Of a stretch of 64,000 nucleotides of DNA, positions 44,801-58,400 are shown piece by piece (positions within the stretch are counted from its first letter, which is position 1; every line of letters starts with the position of its first letter). The stretch covers positions 1,674,001 to 1,738,000 of the forward strand of contig JBHGNT010000018.1 in assembly GCA_043228905.1 (NCBI GenBank), written 5' to 3'. Origin of the DNA: Azolla caroliniana. Lineage: Eukaryota > Polypodiophyta. The notes under the pieces were generated by a model that saw nothing but the letters and a program-made list of their open reading frames with translations, did no database searches and was not told the DNA's origin. The position numbers and the translations under genes were made by a program.

Positions 44801-44971
44801 TGGGCAAGCTTGGTTTCCATCTTTTCGTTCATATTCATAGCAGGGGCGACAAACAGGGAAGCTACAATGCACACAAGCAACAAATGGCTCAGCACAAGAA
44901 GGAGAAGAAGAACCCACGTCGTCTCCACAAATCTGGCACGTGCGCCTTGAGGAAACAGGAAAAGACGCCAT
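38822..44971 (-). CDS. CESA: Cellulose synthase catalytic subunit
   Basis: Plasma-membrane glycosyltransferase that polymerises glucose from UDP-glucose into cellulose in rosette complexes. Thirteen exons: 44971-44770, 43544-43333, 43267-43153, 43066-42877, 42745-42479, 42381-42036, 41945-41808, 41719-41594, 41217-41005, 40910-40637, 40550-40354, 40244-39894, 39406-38822. All are GT-AG and in phase, giving 3216 nt and 1071 residues, normal for CESA. Visible: N-terminal RING-type zinc finger (CQICGDDVG to CPHCKNRY, residues about 10-62), acidic linker, two membrane segments near 260-325, first catalytic Asp in [10 protein letters not shown] (about 380), NLDCDHYIN (549-551), [10 protein letters not shown] (TED 769-771), NQVLRW (809-813), and about six C-terminal membrane segments. 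The C-terminus is CGINC. The start ATG gives [16 protein letters not shown], a typical primary-wall-like N-terminus. No break is seen. Confidence 0.97.
43566..44705. repeat. Degenerate tandem repeats in CESA intron 1
   Basis: Two families lie side by side. From 43570 to 43920, units carry AGCAAATCAGCC or GCAACAAATCAGCC and CAAACACTTGGTTTTTTAATAG followed by a GAATC/GAACC tail. From 44270 to 44705, units carry ACAATGA, TACAACTGAAA, TGTTGTCTAA and TATGAGA. Both are non-coding and spliced out. Confidence 0.65.
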
Positions 44972-45240
44972 TGTTTCTTCAGCAGGGAGACGGTAGAGAG
45001 AGAGTGTGTGTGTGAGCGACGGGGATGATAATGCAGGTGGAGTTAGTGACGATAGTAATGCTTCTCCATTCTTGTTCCCCGCAGGTCCCCCTGTTCTGAG
45101 ACTCGAAGAATTGGGAAATTAGGGTTTGCGAGGAGCTCTGTTACTGACTGACGGGGTGAAGAAGAAATGGCGGAAACGGGAAGAAACGACAAAAATACAA
45201 AAGGATAGAGACAGGGACAGAGAGAGAGAGAGATGATGTC

Positions 45241-45660
45241 GGTTCTAGAGAGTGGATGTGGGTTCTAGAGAGAGGATGTGAAGGAGAAAGAAAGAAGGTA
45301 GGGGTGGTAGATGTGGGGCATATACACAGAGACAAGAAAAGTACAAAGACAAAAAGGAAGGAAAAGACGAAGAAGAAGATAGTGAAGCGTGTGCGAGGAG
45401 CATCCCGAACGGGACCACTGTGGCCTATGAGACCAACACGATGTGTACACCTTATCACCTGTTCACTTGTATGGGAGAAATGATGACCACCGTAAAGAGA
45501 GACAGAGACAAAGAATGTGCGCGAGATATAGACAAAGACATGACCAAATACGGAGAGAGAGAGAGAGAGAGTGAAAGACAAAGATTGGACCAAACACGGA
45601 GAGAGAGAGAGAGAGAAAGATAAAGATAGGACCAAATACAAAGAGAGAGGGAGGGAGGGA
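45241..45660. repeat. GA-rich minisatellites upstream of CESA
   Basis: GGTTCTAGAGAG is duplicated near 45241-45275. Further out, a unit of about 45-50 bases (GACCAAATACGGAGAGAGAG with a following AAAGA tract) occurs about three times between 45541 and 45650. This stretch lies 270-690 bases before the CESA start codon. Confidence 0.7.
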
Positions 45661-47100
45661 GATGATGGAGGATGTTGGTTCTCACGTTTCCTTCGATCTC
45701 GCTACTGATGGCTTTGTATAGCGATAATACGCAATGACCACCTTCATTGCTTTCTCACGAACGGTTTCATTACAACATTCTGCCAAGTTAGAATGCTTGT
45801 CAACAACATCATTTTTGTGCCACCCTCGTAAGGATCTTTGGATGGCGACCATAAAAGCCTTGTTTTGAAAAAGACAAGGATGTATGGCTCTAAAGAGGGA
45901 GAATGTCTTGAGGGAACCACAAAGAGAATGAGAAGAGAAAGGATGTATCGCGGATGTGGGTATATGTATAAATAGATGCATCCACATGAGAGGGCTTTTG
46001 TGATCTATGAGATGGGGTCAAGCCCATGGCAAGGATCAAATTTGGGATGTCTGAAATCTATGACTTTGACACTACAATGGTTATGGAGTAAATATGAATG
46101 AGACAGTTTCCTCCCGCAAACAAACGAATCGAGGACAACATGTGGACCTAGAGAGAGAATGTGTGGAGGTGAGTTTGTTGATCCCAACATATCGTCGAGT
46201 AATCAAAAGCAAAATCCATCTTGTACCACATTGATTTCTTCATCAACACTCGTTCCTTTTCACATAACCTTGCATATATTTATAGTCATGCTTGCAATAT
46301 AATCTTGCATATGTTTTGTGAAGCGAAATCTCCACGTTTTTTTTATTCCTATCATGCAAAGTTCTTAGAGGCCTTTCATGTGTCCATTTCTTTGGCACAT
46401 GTTATCGATAATTTCTCTATTGCAACACACCTATAGTTAGATTTACACTTGTTACATTTATCAACACAGCCTCTTTGTGTGTGTGCACGCATATATAACC
46501 TAGTATTTTGTCGCCTTTTCATCTCACCACAAAGACAAATTAGCATGTAAGGAATAAGATCGAAACCCCTTTACTACAATTGTGTTTGCGTCCTTGATTT
46601 TCTCAATTATGAGTACGCATTCGGTATGAAACTAATGTGGATAATATTTAGATAAAATGTCATAAAAAGAGATTCTTGCAATGTTTCTTTTGGACCATAG
46701 TAAAAAGTGACCATTTTTCTTGTGTGTTGTCTATTGAATTATGAGTAAATTTTCACATCACATTTATCAATTGTAAGCAAGTATGTAGATTTGAGTATGA
46801 TTCTCCCTCTACATAGAAGAACCAATTAATCCAAAACATAAGTACACTAAGATATTTTATAACTAGAATGACATTAAAAATGAAGACTACATTTAAAACT
46901 TAAACTTAATAGTATTTAGGTTTAACATCTCAGTATTTTTTTGGTAAAACCACACAATTATATTAATTGTATGTAAAATCCACTTAATTACACCACTTCT
47001 TAGTCTCCTCTACCTATCATATGCCTATGTAGGGAGAGGGATGTTTTGTAATGTTATTAAAAAACCTGAATATGCATAAGAGGAAATGATTCCCACATGC
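45661..47100. other. Intergenic, no gene seen
   Basis: It contains one 101-codon minus-strand frame (45987-45682) that I do not recognise and do not call as a gene. A TATAAATA near 45970 (plus strand) has no supportable gene after it. The rest is AT-rich. Confidence 0.5.
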
Positions 47101-48713
47101 TCTAACATCCAAAAGTTCTACATGAGAATACCTTTAAGCTTCTTTATATAGGCTTTCACCCCATGTCTATTAGCAAACATGAAAGCATTACGCATATTCC
47201 AATTGTGTTGTAGACCCCAATAACGTAAAAATTGGAACAATATATCCATCTCATCATTTGAACCATTTTGAACATATTGAGAAAAAACGCATTTTTGAGG
47301 TCTCAAACAACAACGGGTTAAAACTTGCCAAATGTTTGATAAGTACTTCCAAAGTGTACACGCTATAGGACATTTAATGAACCTATGTGTATTATCTTCC
47401 AATGGAACGGTGCAAAAGAAACAAGTGTCGGACCCTAGTCCTCGTCTCTTTAAGGCCGAACCTAATGGGAGCCCACCAATCACAACTCTCCATATGAATA
47501 CCTTTGCATGAAATGGTAGATGGGAATGCCAACTACATTGTAATATTTTCCACCACATTGCATCTGACTTACATACATTCCACAACTTCACTAGTTTAGG
47601 AGATAGCCAAGATAATGATGCCATTGCATGATGATTCAATATATTTGTAGTGACCTGTAACAAGCATGTACCATCTTCTAACCACCAATCCACCCAAGGT
47701 GCAAAATTTGTTTTCAATGGCAAAGATCCTTGCAACAATGGTATATCTTGTAATTTCTTGCAAATAAATCCATAATTTGGGGGAATACATAACCATCACT
47801 TGGCATCTTCAAAAACCGACAACCTTTGAGTTTCATTATCAACCACATCTTCCAAATGTACAATCCTCAATCGAGATAAACAATTGAATTGAGACCTCAA
47901 CTTCTCTTTCCCATGGCCAAACAACACTCGAGAAGAAACAAGCAATTCATTTTGTAATGAATTACAATATTCTCGATCACTTGATGGTCCCCATTCAAAA
48001 ATAGATAATGCATCTTGCCACAATCTTACCAAATGTTGTCCACATACAGGATGTCGAATCTTTAGAGGAACACTTCCATTGAGTAATGACCACCAGGATG
48101 CTTGAATCTTTGTTTTCCCGTGCACCAATCCTTCATGCTTGATAAAATATTGCATCATAAATATCCATGGTTGATCTTGTTGACATATACATTGTAATAA
48201 TGCAAATCTACGAGCCATCAAATGCCTTTCCAAATCCAATACTGTTGCACCACCTAACCTTTTAGGAGTAGCCAAATGGTCCAATGAAATCCATGTAACT
48301 CCCATCATTTCTTCCTTCCACCACAACATGAACCAAATAGGTTGTAAAATGTTTTGTAATGCCTTCTTAGTCTAAGGTAGTAAAGGCAAAAAACATAATA
48401 ACATGGGTATCAAGATACATTACACCACTTCGAGTCGTACATGAAAGGGCCATAATTGAGACTTCCAATACATAAATTTGTCCTTCAATTTACTACCATT
48501 CCGATAAATCAATTGAACATTTGTAACATCAACACCCAATGAATAACCCAAATGTTGATAAATTCATCCTCGTGTAATCACTGACCCTCACCATCCCAAA
48601 CATTCCAAATCACTATCCGTATAGGAAATAAGGCAAGACTTCCTCCAATTTATATACAACCTTGAAGCCAAGGCAAATTGATCCCAAACTTGCATACTCC
48701 TTTCAAGATTTAA

Positions 48714-48715
<2 letters not shown>
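47100..48715 (-). mobile_element. L1-type LINE ORF2 fragment
   Basis: Successive minus-strand frames read as the C-terminal half of a plant LINE polyprotein. First comes the reverse transcriptase tail (WDQFALASRLYINWRKSC, then a YWKSQLWPFHVRLEV segment). Then WISLDHLATPKRLGGATVLD, and a zinc-binding RVT domain (HAKVFIWRVVIGGLPLGSAL, CFFC, HRFIKCPIACTLW). Several stops and frame changes are present. The 5' side is cut at a CT microsatellite. Confidence 0.85.
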
Positions 48716-48716
<1 letters not shown>

Positions 48717-48760
<44 letters not shown>

Positions 48761-48845
48761 ATAATTGTATACTTATTTAAAAAAACCAACTTGATACCAA
48801 AAACCATACTATCCTTACAAATTTACAATGGTAGTGATCTTATGG

Positions 48846-48892
<47 letters not shown>
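48717..48892. repeat. Two (CT)n microsatellites
   Basis: (CT)n at about 48717-48757 and again at 48846-48892, separated by about 90 bases. Confidence 0.95.
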
Positions 48893-48893
<1 letters not shown>

Positions 48894-51800
48894 CTTGTTA
48901 ATTTGAGCTTTATACAAATGGTAAGTTGTATTTTTGGGGATTTATAATGTAATGAATATATTGCGGCCATTAAAAAACCAAGGAAGCAATTGTGCCCCTA
49001 TGCATACCATTCCTCATACTCGTTGAGGTAGTCATTATGAATCATTTCTAAATCATTATTACTTCATCCATGATCTTCCTAGTAGTCTATTTAAGGAAAT
49101 ATATCCCCTTGTGTCGTATGGGTGACTCAGGTTTGCTTCTCGAATCTCGACAATGTCATTCTTTGTCATGGTGTTTAAAGTCAATTTTAGTCATTATAGG
49201 AATAAAAGCAATGCCTTGTGCCCTAAACAACATTTGATCTACATTATCTCTCGCTCCCATCTTCATTCTCTAATAACACTCAACTTTATTTATATTGTTT
49301 CTCCTTCAGTAAGAGCACGCGTATCTAAATAAAAAGACAAGAATGAACCTTGATTTGTTCAATATTTAATGCATTATAAACCTCTCCATTGTTATTATTT
49401 CATTTCTCAAAGGGGGTGGGGTGATCTGTAATTATATTCAAACGTATGGCCATTATCATAATGAGCATTATGTTGTTTAATCTAATGAGATTAAAGAACG
49501 TTATTCAAGGGAAAATGTCACATGTGACAATGACACTGCATCTACATGATACTAATTGTGTCAACTCATAGATAGTGTCAGAGTTCTACATGATTGTGCT
49601 CAAAACAACGATTGGAGTTTGACTAGTATAATGTGTAAATATATGTTGTCTTCACATGACTCTAAAATTGTTGATTATGTGTTGTTTGATAAAACCCTTT
49701 GTCTTTACACATAAAAGGAATCGTATGGTTAGAAAATCAAATCTTGCAATTCATGTGAGATGATAGGTCTTAAATTCATATGAGCATCTTTTAGCTCAAC
49801 TTGTGAAATAGCACATCGTGATTCACTTCAAACAAGAGTGATGAATGTTTGATCTAACATCAATCAAGCATTTCCATGAGTATGTTTTTTCCTTTTAACA
49901 TAAGAGATGCAAGTGGCAACATCTATACTAAGAAATACCAATATGATAGAAGTTGTATTCATGTGTAGCTTGGCATATGTGAACATGTGAAATGGTGATG
50001 TGATGTCATGGTAAGACATGATAATCGGATTCGGCACCAAAATAGTGACGACTCAAGAATATCGTACATATTCATGGATCTCATATACATAGAAAGAAAC
50101 AATGGTGGAAAACTTGATCCATTCTATTATTAGTGCAATTGTATGATATATATAACCCAACGAAGTGGCATTGACTCTTAATGAGTTTGCTCTCAAGGTT
50201 TTGGATGGCACATAAATACTCAATGCACATGTAGCACTTGTTGCACAACGTATGAAGGATGCTAGACCATAACAAATGAGGTTTTAAGTATGTTTCGATT
50301 AATGAAATTTGAGGCGTTGATGGCAAATAATTGGAAGGTGTTTTTGGCCTAATATATATGCTTGTCAATGAAGTGCATGTTTAGGGCATTTTGGTGCAAA
50401 ACCCACTGGAAGACAATATCTACATACATGCCTTGCATGGTGTGTGTGAAATGAAATGTTCGCCATTGGGGTATGAGATATAGGATGTAAGTATAGTACA
50501 AGGAAATGGAATTTGAGTATCCAAAATCTATTCGATGCGAAGTCAATCATGGGACATTTGAAAATTGGTCATTGGATATCCTGCCTCATCTATCGACAAC
50601 TTACTTGCACACAATATATTGTACCTGACATTGTCGAGAGATGAACAAGTAACTAGAATCCAAGGCAACCATTGAAGAAGTTAGGGCATTTGCATTTGCA
50701 CATGTTTGTTGCAAGTTTGGCGTGCCTTCGGTTCCTACATAAAAAGGAAGCCTATGAAATTAAATAAATTATATCCAAGTATGTAAGTCGTGACTCGTAG
50801 ATTTAACATGTGTTTGGATGTTTTGCAACAAGGAATTTTCATTGATTTTCAACTCCCATAATCGTGACAAGTTAGTGCAAACATGCACTAAACTTCTTCA
50901 AAATGTGTTTTAAATGAGTTGAAAGACAACCTCCTAAGGTTTGGGACACAATCTAGAAAGATTTTTTTATGATCTCACACTAGTTTTTATTGAACTAGTT
51001 TTCACAAATTTCCTGGGTGAAGGTTTGGGAAGCACTTTTGGCTTTTTGGATAGATTCCGTGCATCCTATCCAACAATACTTATTTTCTCCAATGGACAAG
51101 ATTTTGGCCACTGTGGACCATCCAAATGGCCCACAATAGCAAGGTCTTTGATGAAACCAATTCCATGAAGTTAGGTTTATTAAGCAATCTATGTTTGATT
51201 GTTTGCAAATTCGAGACATCACACTACAAATTTACACTCTTTACTTTGAGTGCTTCTATGCTCTTTAGTGTTTAATCGACACTTGCATATTTCTGTTTAT
51301 TCTTTATGGGTTTTCATCTCACTTCGAGATTTCTCACTACTAATAAAAGTGTTACTCGAAAAAACTCCTTTAACTAGAATTGTGTGGCGATTTAAATATT
51401 GGTGTAGAAAACACGACTTCCAACATCGTAAAACCTAACATTACAATGATCATAATGGCAATAGTATAATAATGCCCATGTGATATAAAGAGTTGCAATC
51501 AAGCGATGACAGATAACGATGTGTCGATTGTTTGGGTATCTCAGAAATGCTAGTTAAATATATTTATATAACAACACGTAGTTTCGGAAACATGGTAAAT
51601 GTTGTAACGAAGAGGTTAACAAAAATTATATAAACATACAACCTTGAGATAACAACCCAAACTACTTACATCTAGGATAGGTGACCGTCAAAGCTTTCCT
51701 TGTGGTTCATGATCACCTTCCCACCTCTTTCATGATTCTCTTTATCCATTATGTATAGTGGCATGTCCATGCAATGGCAACTCTGTCAACTCTCAATAGC

Positions 51801-52300
51801 TAAGCAATGTGGGACTTGGTTCAAGGCTAGTCGATCCCCTTCGCACGAATCATCGTTGTCAGTTCATTTCCTTATTTTCATGCTTTGCACCCAAATCATC
51901 ATGGTGTGACCAATCATCAATGTCCAACCAACATCCTAGAAAACACGGTTATCGGTGATGCATGTAACTAGGCTAAGTGAGAATGTGAGTGAACGAGAAT
52001 AATTTATCTTCAATAATCAGTGAACCCTATCATTGGTTTTACTTTACTTAAGCAACATATGAACTTAGTTAATTACGACCATATAAATGAAATCCTGTCA
52101 TATGAAATTTAAATAAAAATGGGAAAGTCAAGAAGAAGAAAAAATAAAAAAAATACAGATAAATGATTCATGAACAATATATTATATATATGATATGCTA
52201 AAACAAGTATAAATATACAGAATATAAAATACAAGTATAAATACTAGCAAAATTTGAGTATAAGTTCAACGTATAAAATACGATTATTATATACATATGC
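48893..52300. other. AT-rich intergenic, no gene seen
   Basis: About 3.4 kb with only short frames and no recognisable element ends. Confidence 0.5.
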
Positions 52301-52314
52301 ACATAAAAATACGG

Positions 52315-52320
52315 TATAAA
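52315..52320 (+). promoter_or_regulatory. Possible TATA box of the DCN1-like gene
   Basis: TATAAA in the context CGGTATAAATCAACGC, about 112 bases before the start codon. Other AT-rich matches occur just upstream, so the choice is tentative. A (CTGT)n and a GAGA tract lie between it and the ATG. Confidence 0.35.
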
Positions 52321-52430
52321 TCAACGCGTATACACAATCATCGTTCTTCTCCCTCTCTGTCTGTCTGTCTGTCTGTCTTCTCTCTCTGAGAGCACACAGG
52401 GAGAGAGAGAAGGAGGCAATTTACGTCATT

Positions 52431-55400
52431 ATGCGCAGATCGTCGACGCGAAAGCCTGCAGCCGCAGTCCCAAACGGTACGTATTCTCTCCTTGGTTGTA
52501 GACCTCTAATCTCACAGCAACGTCCTGTGTGTTGTGTTGTTTCCCCTCAAACCTAGTTTCTTACGCAGTGCAAACTATTCTCAGTTTCGTTTTTTCTTAA
52601 CCCTTGTTTCTTCGATTTATGAACTGTGGTTGTTCTTTTTATTTTGCTACTTCTTCAAATTGTCGAGTTAATGTGTCATATGTTGAGAGATTTATTCCTA
52701 ATCGCGTTGTAGCTGGATCAAAAGCTGCAGCAAAAGAGCTTGAGCGAATCGACCTTGCCTTTGGCCAATATGCAGACAAGAATGAAGACCTCATGATAGG
52801 GTGAGTTCTTCTTTACATTTCTTTTATTTATTTTAGCAGTCACGCGTTTCCTTTTTTCCCTTTTAAGCATCTATGAGTCTTTTTCGACCTTTAACACATG
52901 CTTGTTTTTTCCTCCAACATGTGGTATTTTTTCTTGTATGCGGTTTTTTGTACTTTGTACTCTTGTTCTTTTACATGAAGTGCTACTTTTTTACTTTCAG
53001 ACATGATAATTCTTACTTTGTGAACATATACTTATTCTCTCCTGCATGTATATATAAGGTTTTTCCTTCAACAGACGATTCTCTTTCCCATTAACCTATG
53101 ATTCTTGTCCTATATAAGTTTTTTTCTTGAAATATGTTGTTTTTCTCTATGGCATTTGATGCTTTCCCCTTCACAACATATGATTCATCTCCTGTGAGTT
53201 TTTTTCCTTAAATTATGAGATTTCTTTATTTATCATGCGGCTCTATATGTGAAATCAATTCTTAAAATGTGGTTCTTTTTCTTAAACATGCATGACTTTG
53301 ACTTTGACTTTGACTTTTTATTCCTGTAGTATGCGCCTGAATTTTTTTCTTTCACACTGAGTTACATTCCTTGTACATAGATAAATATCATATGTTAATC
53401 CTGTTTAGAAGAGTTTTCTGGTCAGACTCTTACTACTAAGTTTTGTCCTCGAAAATAACATAGGAAAATATTGTAGGGATTGAAACGTATTCAGATTCTT
53501 ATGCAGAATAGGGTTGTATATGTAGGTCCTTCAATGACATATAGTCAGTTTATTGTTTAGGATATTTCCTTGTATGGAGATACTTTTATTTTGTTACTAA
53601 TTGCAAAACGGATTGAAACATAGACAGATTCTTGTATTATTTGTTTTTTTAATCCAGACCAGAGGGGATTGAGCAACTTTGTCGGGATCTTGGACTTGAT
53701 CCAACTGATATACAAGTTCTTCTGTTGGCATGGTAATGGTCACTGCCATACGCAATTCTTGGTAGTGAGTAAATGCATTGAAAGTGTCACATGTTTATGC
53801 TTCTGTTGGTATGTTAGGAAATTGCAAGCTGCACGACAGGGCTATTTCAGTTTGGTGAGTAATTAACCATCCTTTCTCTAGCAATAAATGAACTGTTGAG
53901 TGCAAAATAATTGGAGGTCTAATATATGGATAAATATGATCAGGATGTTTGATGTTGTTTGAGTTCCATTGCAGGTGTGAGAGATGAATGATAATTTGTT
54001 GAATATAACAAATATTCTCTGATTTAGACATTTGTTAGAGATTATTATGTTTAACTTAGCAATTTCTATTCTAGCTGATATCAAATTAAGTGAATCTTGA
54101 ACATGTGATGCAAAGTAAAAAGTTAGTTTCTCTCAGCATGTCATATGTCAGTTAACATTCAAAGAATACCTGGAAAACAGCAAAACTGTAAATTCATAGC
54201 TGACTGCCAAATTTGTAACCTAATGAACCATTACTTAATGGATGGGGAATCAAAATGTTGTTCTATGATATGGATGTAAAAATTTAAGAGTCTAGTTTTT
54301 GGTGGATATAAGTACAACGAGAACCATTGTACTCTGGTCTTGTTTGTGTGATCTGGCTGCATCCCGTAGTTAGTGGACCATTGTTTGCTGAATGTAGGTC
54401 TATGTTTTGGTTTAGAAGGAATCCCTTTTTAACCACAAAATATTGTAACATAGATCGTTTTATAGATTAGTATAACAGACTACTGTATTAGGGACAATAA
54501 TCAAGAAGCTTCCAATATCCTCTCAAGGGTACATTATTTAATGAATTAGTATGTAGTGTATTATGAACTGCTGTATTAGTAGCAGTAATATAAATGCCTT
54601 CAAAGAGGGTGGGATGAAGGGAGACAAGAAACTTTTGTTCGTTATAAAGCAGATGAAGAATTTTTGCTCTTTATAATAAGCCTCTCAAGGGTACTGACAC
54701 AGATACATAAGTTCACATAAAATAAGGAAATAGATAAGAAAATAAAGATACAGAGAGAGGAAGGATGCTAATCCACTCTACTACCTATGAATGAAGTGAT
54801 CGAGACGGACCCGTGTCCTAAATGGTGTCTCATACTAACTCATATAAGATTTGTGTTGTACTTGGCATGCTTGTCACAAGTCTGTTCACCAAAAGATCAC
54901 AGTCTCGATGTAGTCAAATCTCCTCTTTATGAGGTTAGCCATGCCTCATTTATAGCTAGATTCAAAGCCACCAAGCAAGTTCATACTTGGCCCTTAAGGG
55001 TTGTCCCAACCCCTATAATTAAAAATAATCCTCCCTTTGTTAGATTCTCTATTAACCATTCATGCTCTTATCCTTATGTAGAAAACTATGCCAAAACCAA
55101 CTGCAAGATAAGTTATGGTTATGCCCATTAAAAGTATATAAATAACTATTGATGTCTCGATGCTCAATGGATCCCAAGGTTTTTTAGGGGAATTTAGAAT
55201 TTTAGATATTTATTTTATCGTCCATAAAGAGGCCGGTTTTGACCTATGGGACCAGAGTATACATGTGTTCTTGATATGTGTATCTTTCCTAAAAAGGGGT
55301 ATTCATACATTGAAGCACAAAGTCTCTATGCATGAATAAGGCATACACATATGAGCTCAACCTTCTAAGCGGTGTCTTAAGTCTTAAGTATGGCACTTAA

Positions 55401-58400
55401 GTTATCACTCCTGCTTAATATGTCATCATATCTTGAATGAATTCCACTATATGACGAGCATGTGAAGAGCAAGTGACATTCATCCTCTACCATGCCTTCA
55501 TCGCATACTTTACATGCCTTCAAATTGGTTACATTTTGATAACATGATGCAACTTTGATACCTAACTTGTGAGATTGAGTGCGAATTAGTGTGAGGGCTC
55601 TACCAACATTACTACTCATATTGGTAATGAGATAAGGTTGGATGCGATCGATAGGTATTCTTGCCTTATATTGAGACCAACATTCAGGGTTCACATTTGC
55701 GATGTAGTATTCTAGCTTTGTCCTCTTAGCATCTTCCCACTTCATCCTTAATGATTCCACTAACCTTTCCTCAATCATTACATAACGCATAGCATCGCCC
55801 AAAAGCTCTAAAAGATCCTCCACACCGCATCTTCTGAACCATTGTCAACAACCCAACCGGATGGGAGAATTTTACTCTTATGATTCTTTTGTAGCCTACA
55901 TCCAACATTCCAAGCAAGATGTGGTAATCGATGATTCGGCATATTCTTGACTTTTGTAATGTATCTATATACTCTTTGGAGTGCCAATATCTCTATGAGC
56001 CAAACATCTGTTTCCAAGAGCATAACTTGGTAAGAGGTAGTGCATTTAACTCCTAATTGGCTCCATGAAAACATGTTTTGAATTTTCTCAATGTCATTCC
56101 ATGCATCAAAGAGATGGTGCCCCCCATACTTCTACTCCATAAAACAATACTTTAGTTACCATGGCATTGAACAACATTAGTTTTACTTCCCATCCACGAG
56201 TATCACTTTGGTTGCATTGGTTCTCCAAAAGGTAATACGATTTTCAACCGGCCTGAAGCCTAGAATCAAAGCATGCACTCCATTTATTTGTGGTGGGTAC
56301 ATCAATACCGAGATATTTAAAGCTTTGAACAAATTGTATATGTTCACCTCTATATGTGGGCATAGGTAGTTAATGAGATAGAGAAAGCTAAGTGGACGGT
56401 CAAGGTGATGTATTAAATAGGCATGCCTTGTGTAATCCATGAAATTTCATAGAAATATGTGTTTAACACATTCAAATTTCTCATTCTGCAAGGCCATTGT
56501 CTGTTTCAACCTTGATCGTCTTTCTCTTCTTTTTCCTTATGAGCAATTATTATTTTTCTATTAAGGAATATCTTTAGCATTCTATTAATTGTTTCTGTGA
56601 CATTCTGTTAAAATATGTGTAAGTATAATTCTAATATCTTGTAGCACTAATTCAGGATGAATGGCGGAAAGGTCTCAAGGCGATGAGAGTGGATACTGTT
56701 GATAAGCTGAAAAAAGCACTGCCGGGGTTACAGCTAGAGGTACAGCTGATACCTCTGCACTCAATAAGACAGCATCTTATATATATTAATTCAGATTTAA
56801 TTTTGTCACTCACCTTGCAGATAGCAAATCCAGAAGCCTACAGAGATTTCTATACGTTTGCCTTCCAGTATTGCTTAACTGGTATTTTATCATGTACATA
56901 GATGCAAACACTTAGATTTGTCTCTTTGATATGTTGATAAGGTTTCTGTAATACATCACTTCGCTTGTTGAACTTTTAGAACCTCGTCAGAAGACACTTG
57001 ATATTGAATCAGCCTGCCAAATGTTGGAGCTGGTCCTGGGAGATCAGCCTCATGTTTCATCTTTTATACAGTTCTTGAAGGTACCCTGTTTACAGAGCAT
57101 GCATGTGCTTGGAAAAACAATAATATATATTGTTATTTGTGGCTTTTATTTGTGGATATCCTACCCATTTTCCTTTTTCATTATTGTTTTGTATTGTAGA
57201 AATAACCATCGTTATTTAAAATGTTCAAAGTTAAATGAACATTGTGTTTAGATGATGTTGGAATACAAACTATTCGAATTATGATCTCTGTTTACCATGT
57301 CATCATTTTTGTTTCATTTTATCATATTCATCGCGTTTCTCTCTCTCTCTCTCTCTCTCCCTTCTTGGTTAGGAATAGTCATAACTTGTTAGTCATCTAA
57401 ACAAATACGTAGGCGTGCTACAGTATCTCTGTGCTCTCACGTTTGTGATATTTTATGTGATTGTTCTGATTTAATTTTTTTCCTACTAGTCATCTCCAAA
57501 AATAAGCATATATCCTATGCTTGATCTACTTTCGTGACTGAGCCTGAGATCTTCGAAACAATTGTTGTGAGCTTGAATGTGGTTATAACCTTAATTGTGT
57601 TGTATTGTCTTCTTTTGAGCATTGCTTGTGCTGCAAGTTATAAAAAAAGTGTTTCAAATTAGACAAAAGTCTGCACATATTGTGGTTCTTTTGTCCAACT
57701 TTTAGTATCTTCTCTATCTCCATATATCTTGATCCTCCCATAACAGCCTACATGCATCTGAATCATCCATGCGTCAGCAGTGAATGATTGAACTTCAGCA
57801 TGGGCATCTTTTAGTTAACAAAAATTTGGCAATAAATCCAAAACACTTGTAGAGTGGCATGGGCATCTTTCATTAAGCAGTATTGCCAATTTGTCAATCT
57901 TATATGCAAGGCATGAAGAGCATAAACAGTTGAACTCTTATTCCAAAACCCTGATGGGTGGGTAAACAAATATCTGTCAACAGCTTCTGTCAACTAAAAA
58001 ACTGTATTGTGTATGAAAGATTGGAATGTATGAAAAGATAAAGCTCCTGCACCCAACTGTTCACATTAAAAGAAGCTTCATGTTTGCGTTTTGTCCAGAT
58101 TCTTAATTTGTGTATCTCTTTATGACCCAATCCTCGGCTTTGTCGTACAATAGCTGAGCAGGCTTAATAAGAGGCAATACTAGATGAAAATTAATCCTTG
58201 ATCTCTTGAGAGAACCCAAAGCATTTGATCTAGATTTAATTTGAATCTGCATTTTTTTATTGGTGCAAATTCTTCTTTTTGGTCAGTACTTCATTTTACT
58301 AGAGGACTTGTATATGTGATAATTAAACCTTAATTGCTCACACAAACTGGTTTCTTTTAACGCATTCATAATTTTCAGGAGCAACAGGAGTACAAAGTTC

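Noticed and set aside
38822-44971. CESA region as a chain of pseudogene fragments
   Set aside because: Every frame break coincides with a proper GT-AG intron and all phases join to one 1071-residue protein.
45682-45987. 101-codon minus-strand frame as a gene
   Set aside because: No recognisable domain, no supporting exon structure, and length close to what chance allows.
47118-48329. Two host genes on the minus strand
   Set aside because: The translations are LINE reverse-transcriptase tail and zinc-binding domain with stops between, not host proteins.
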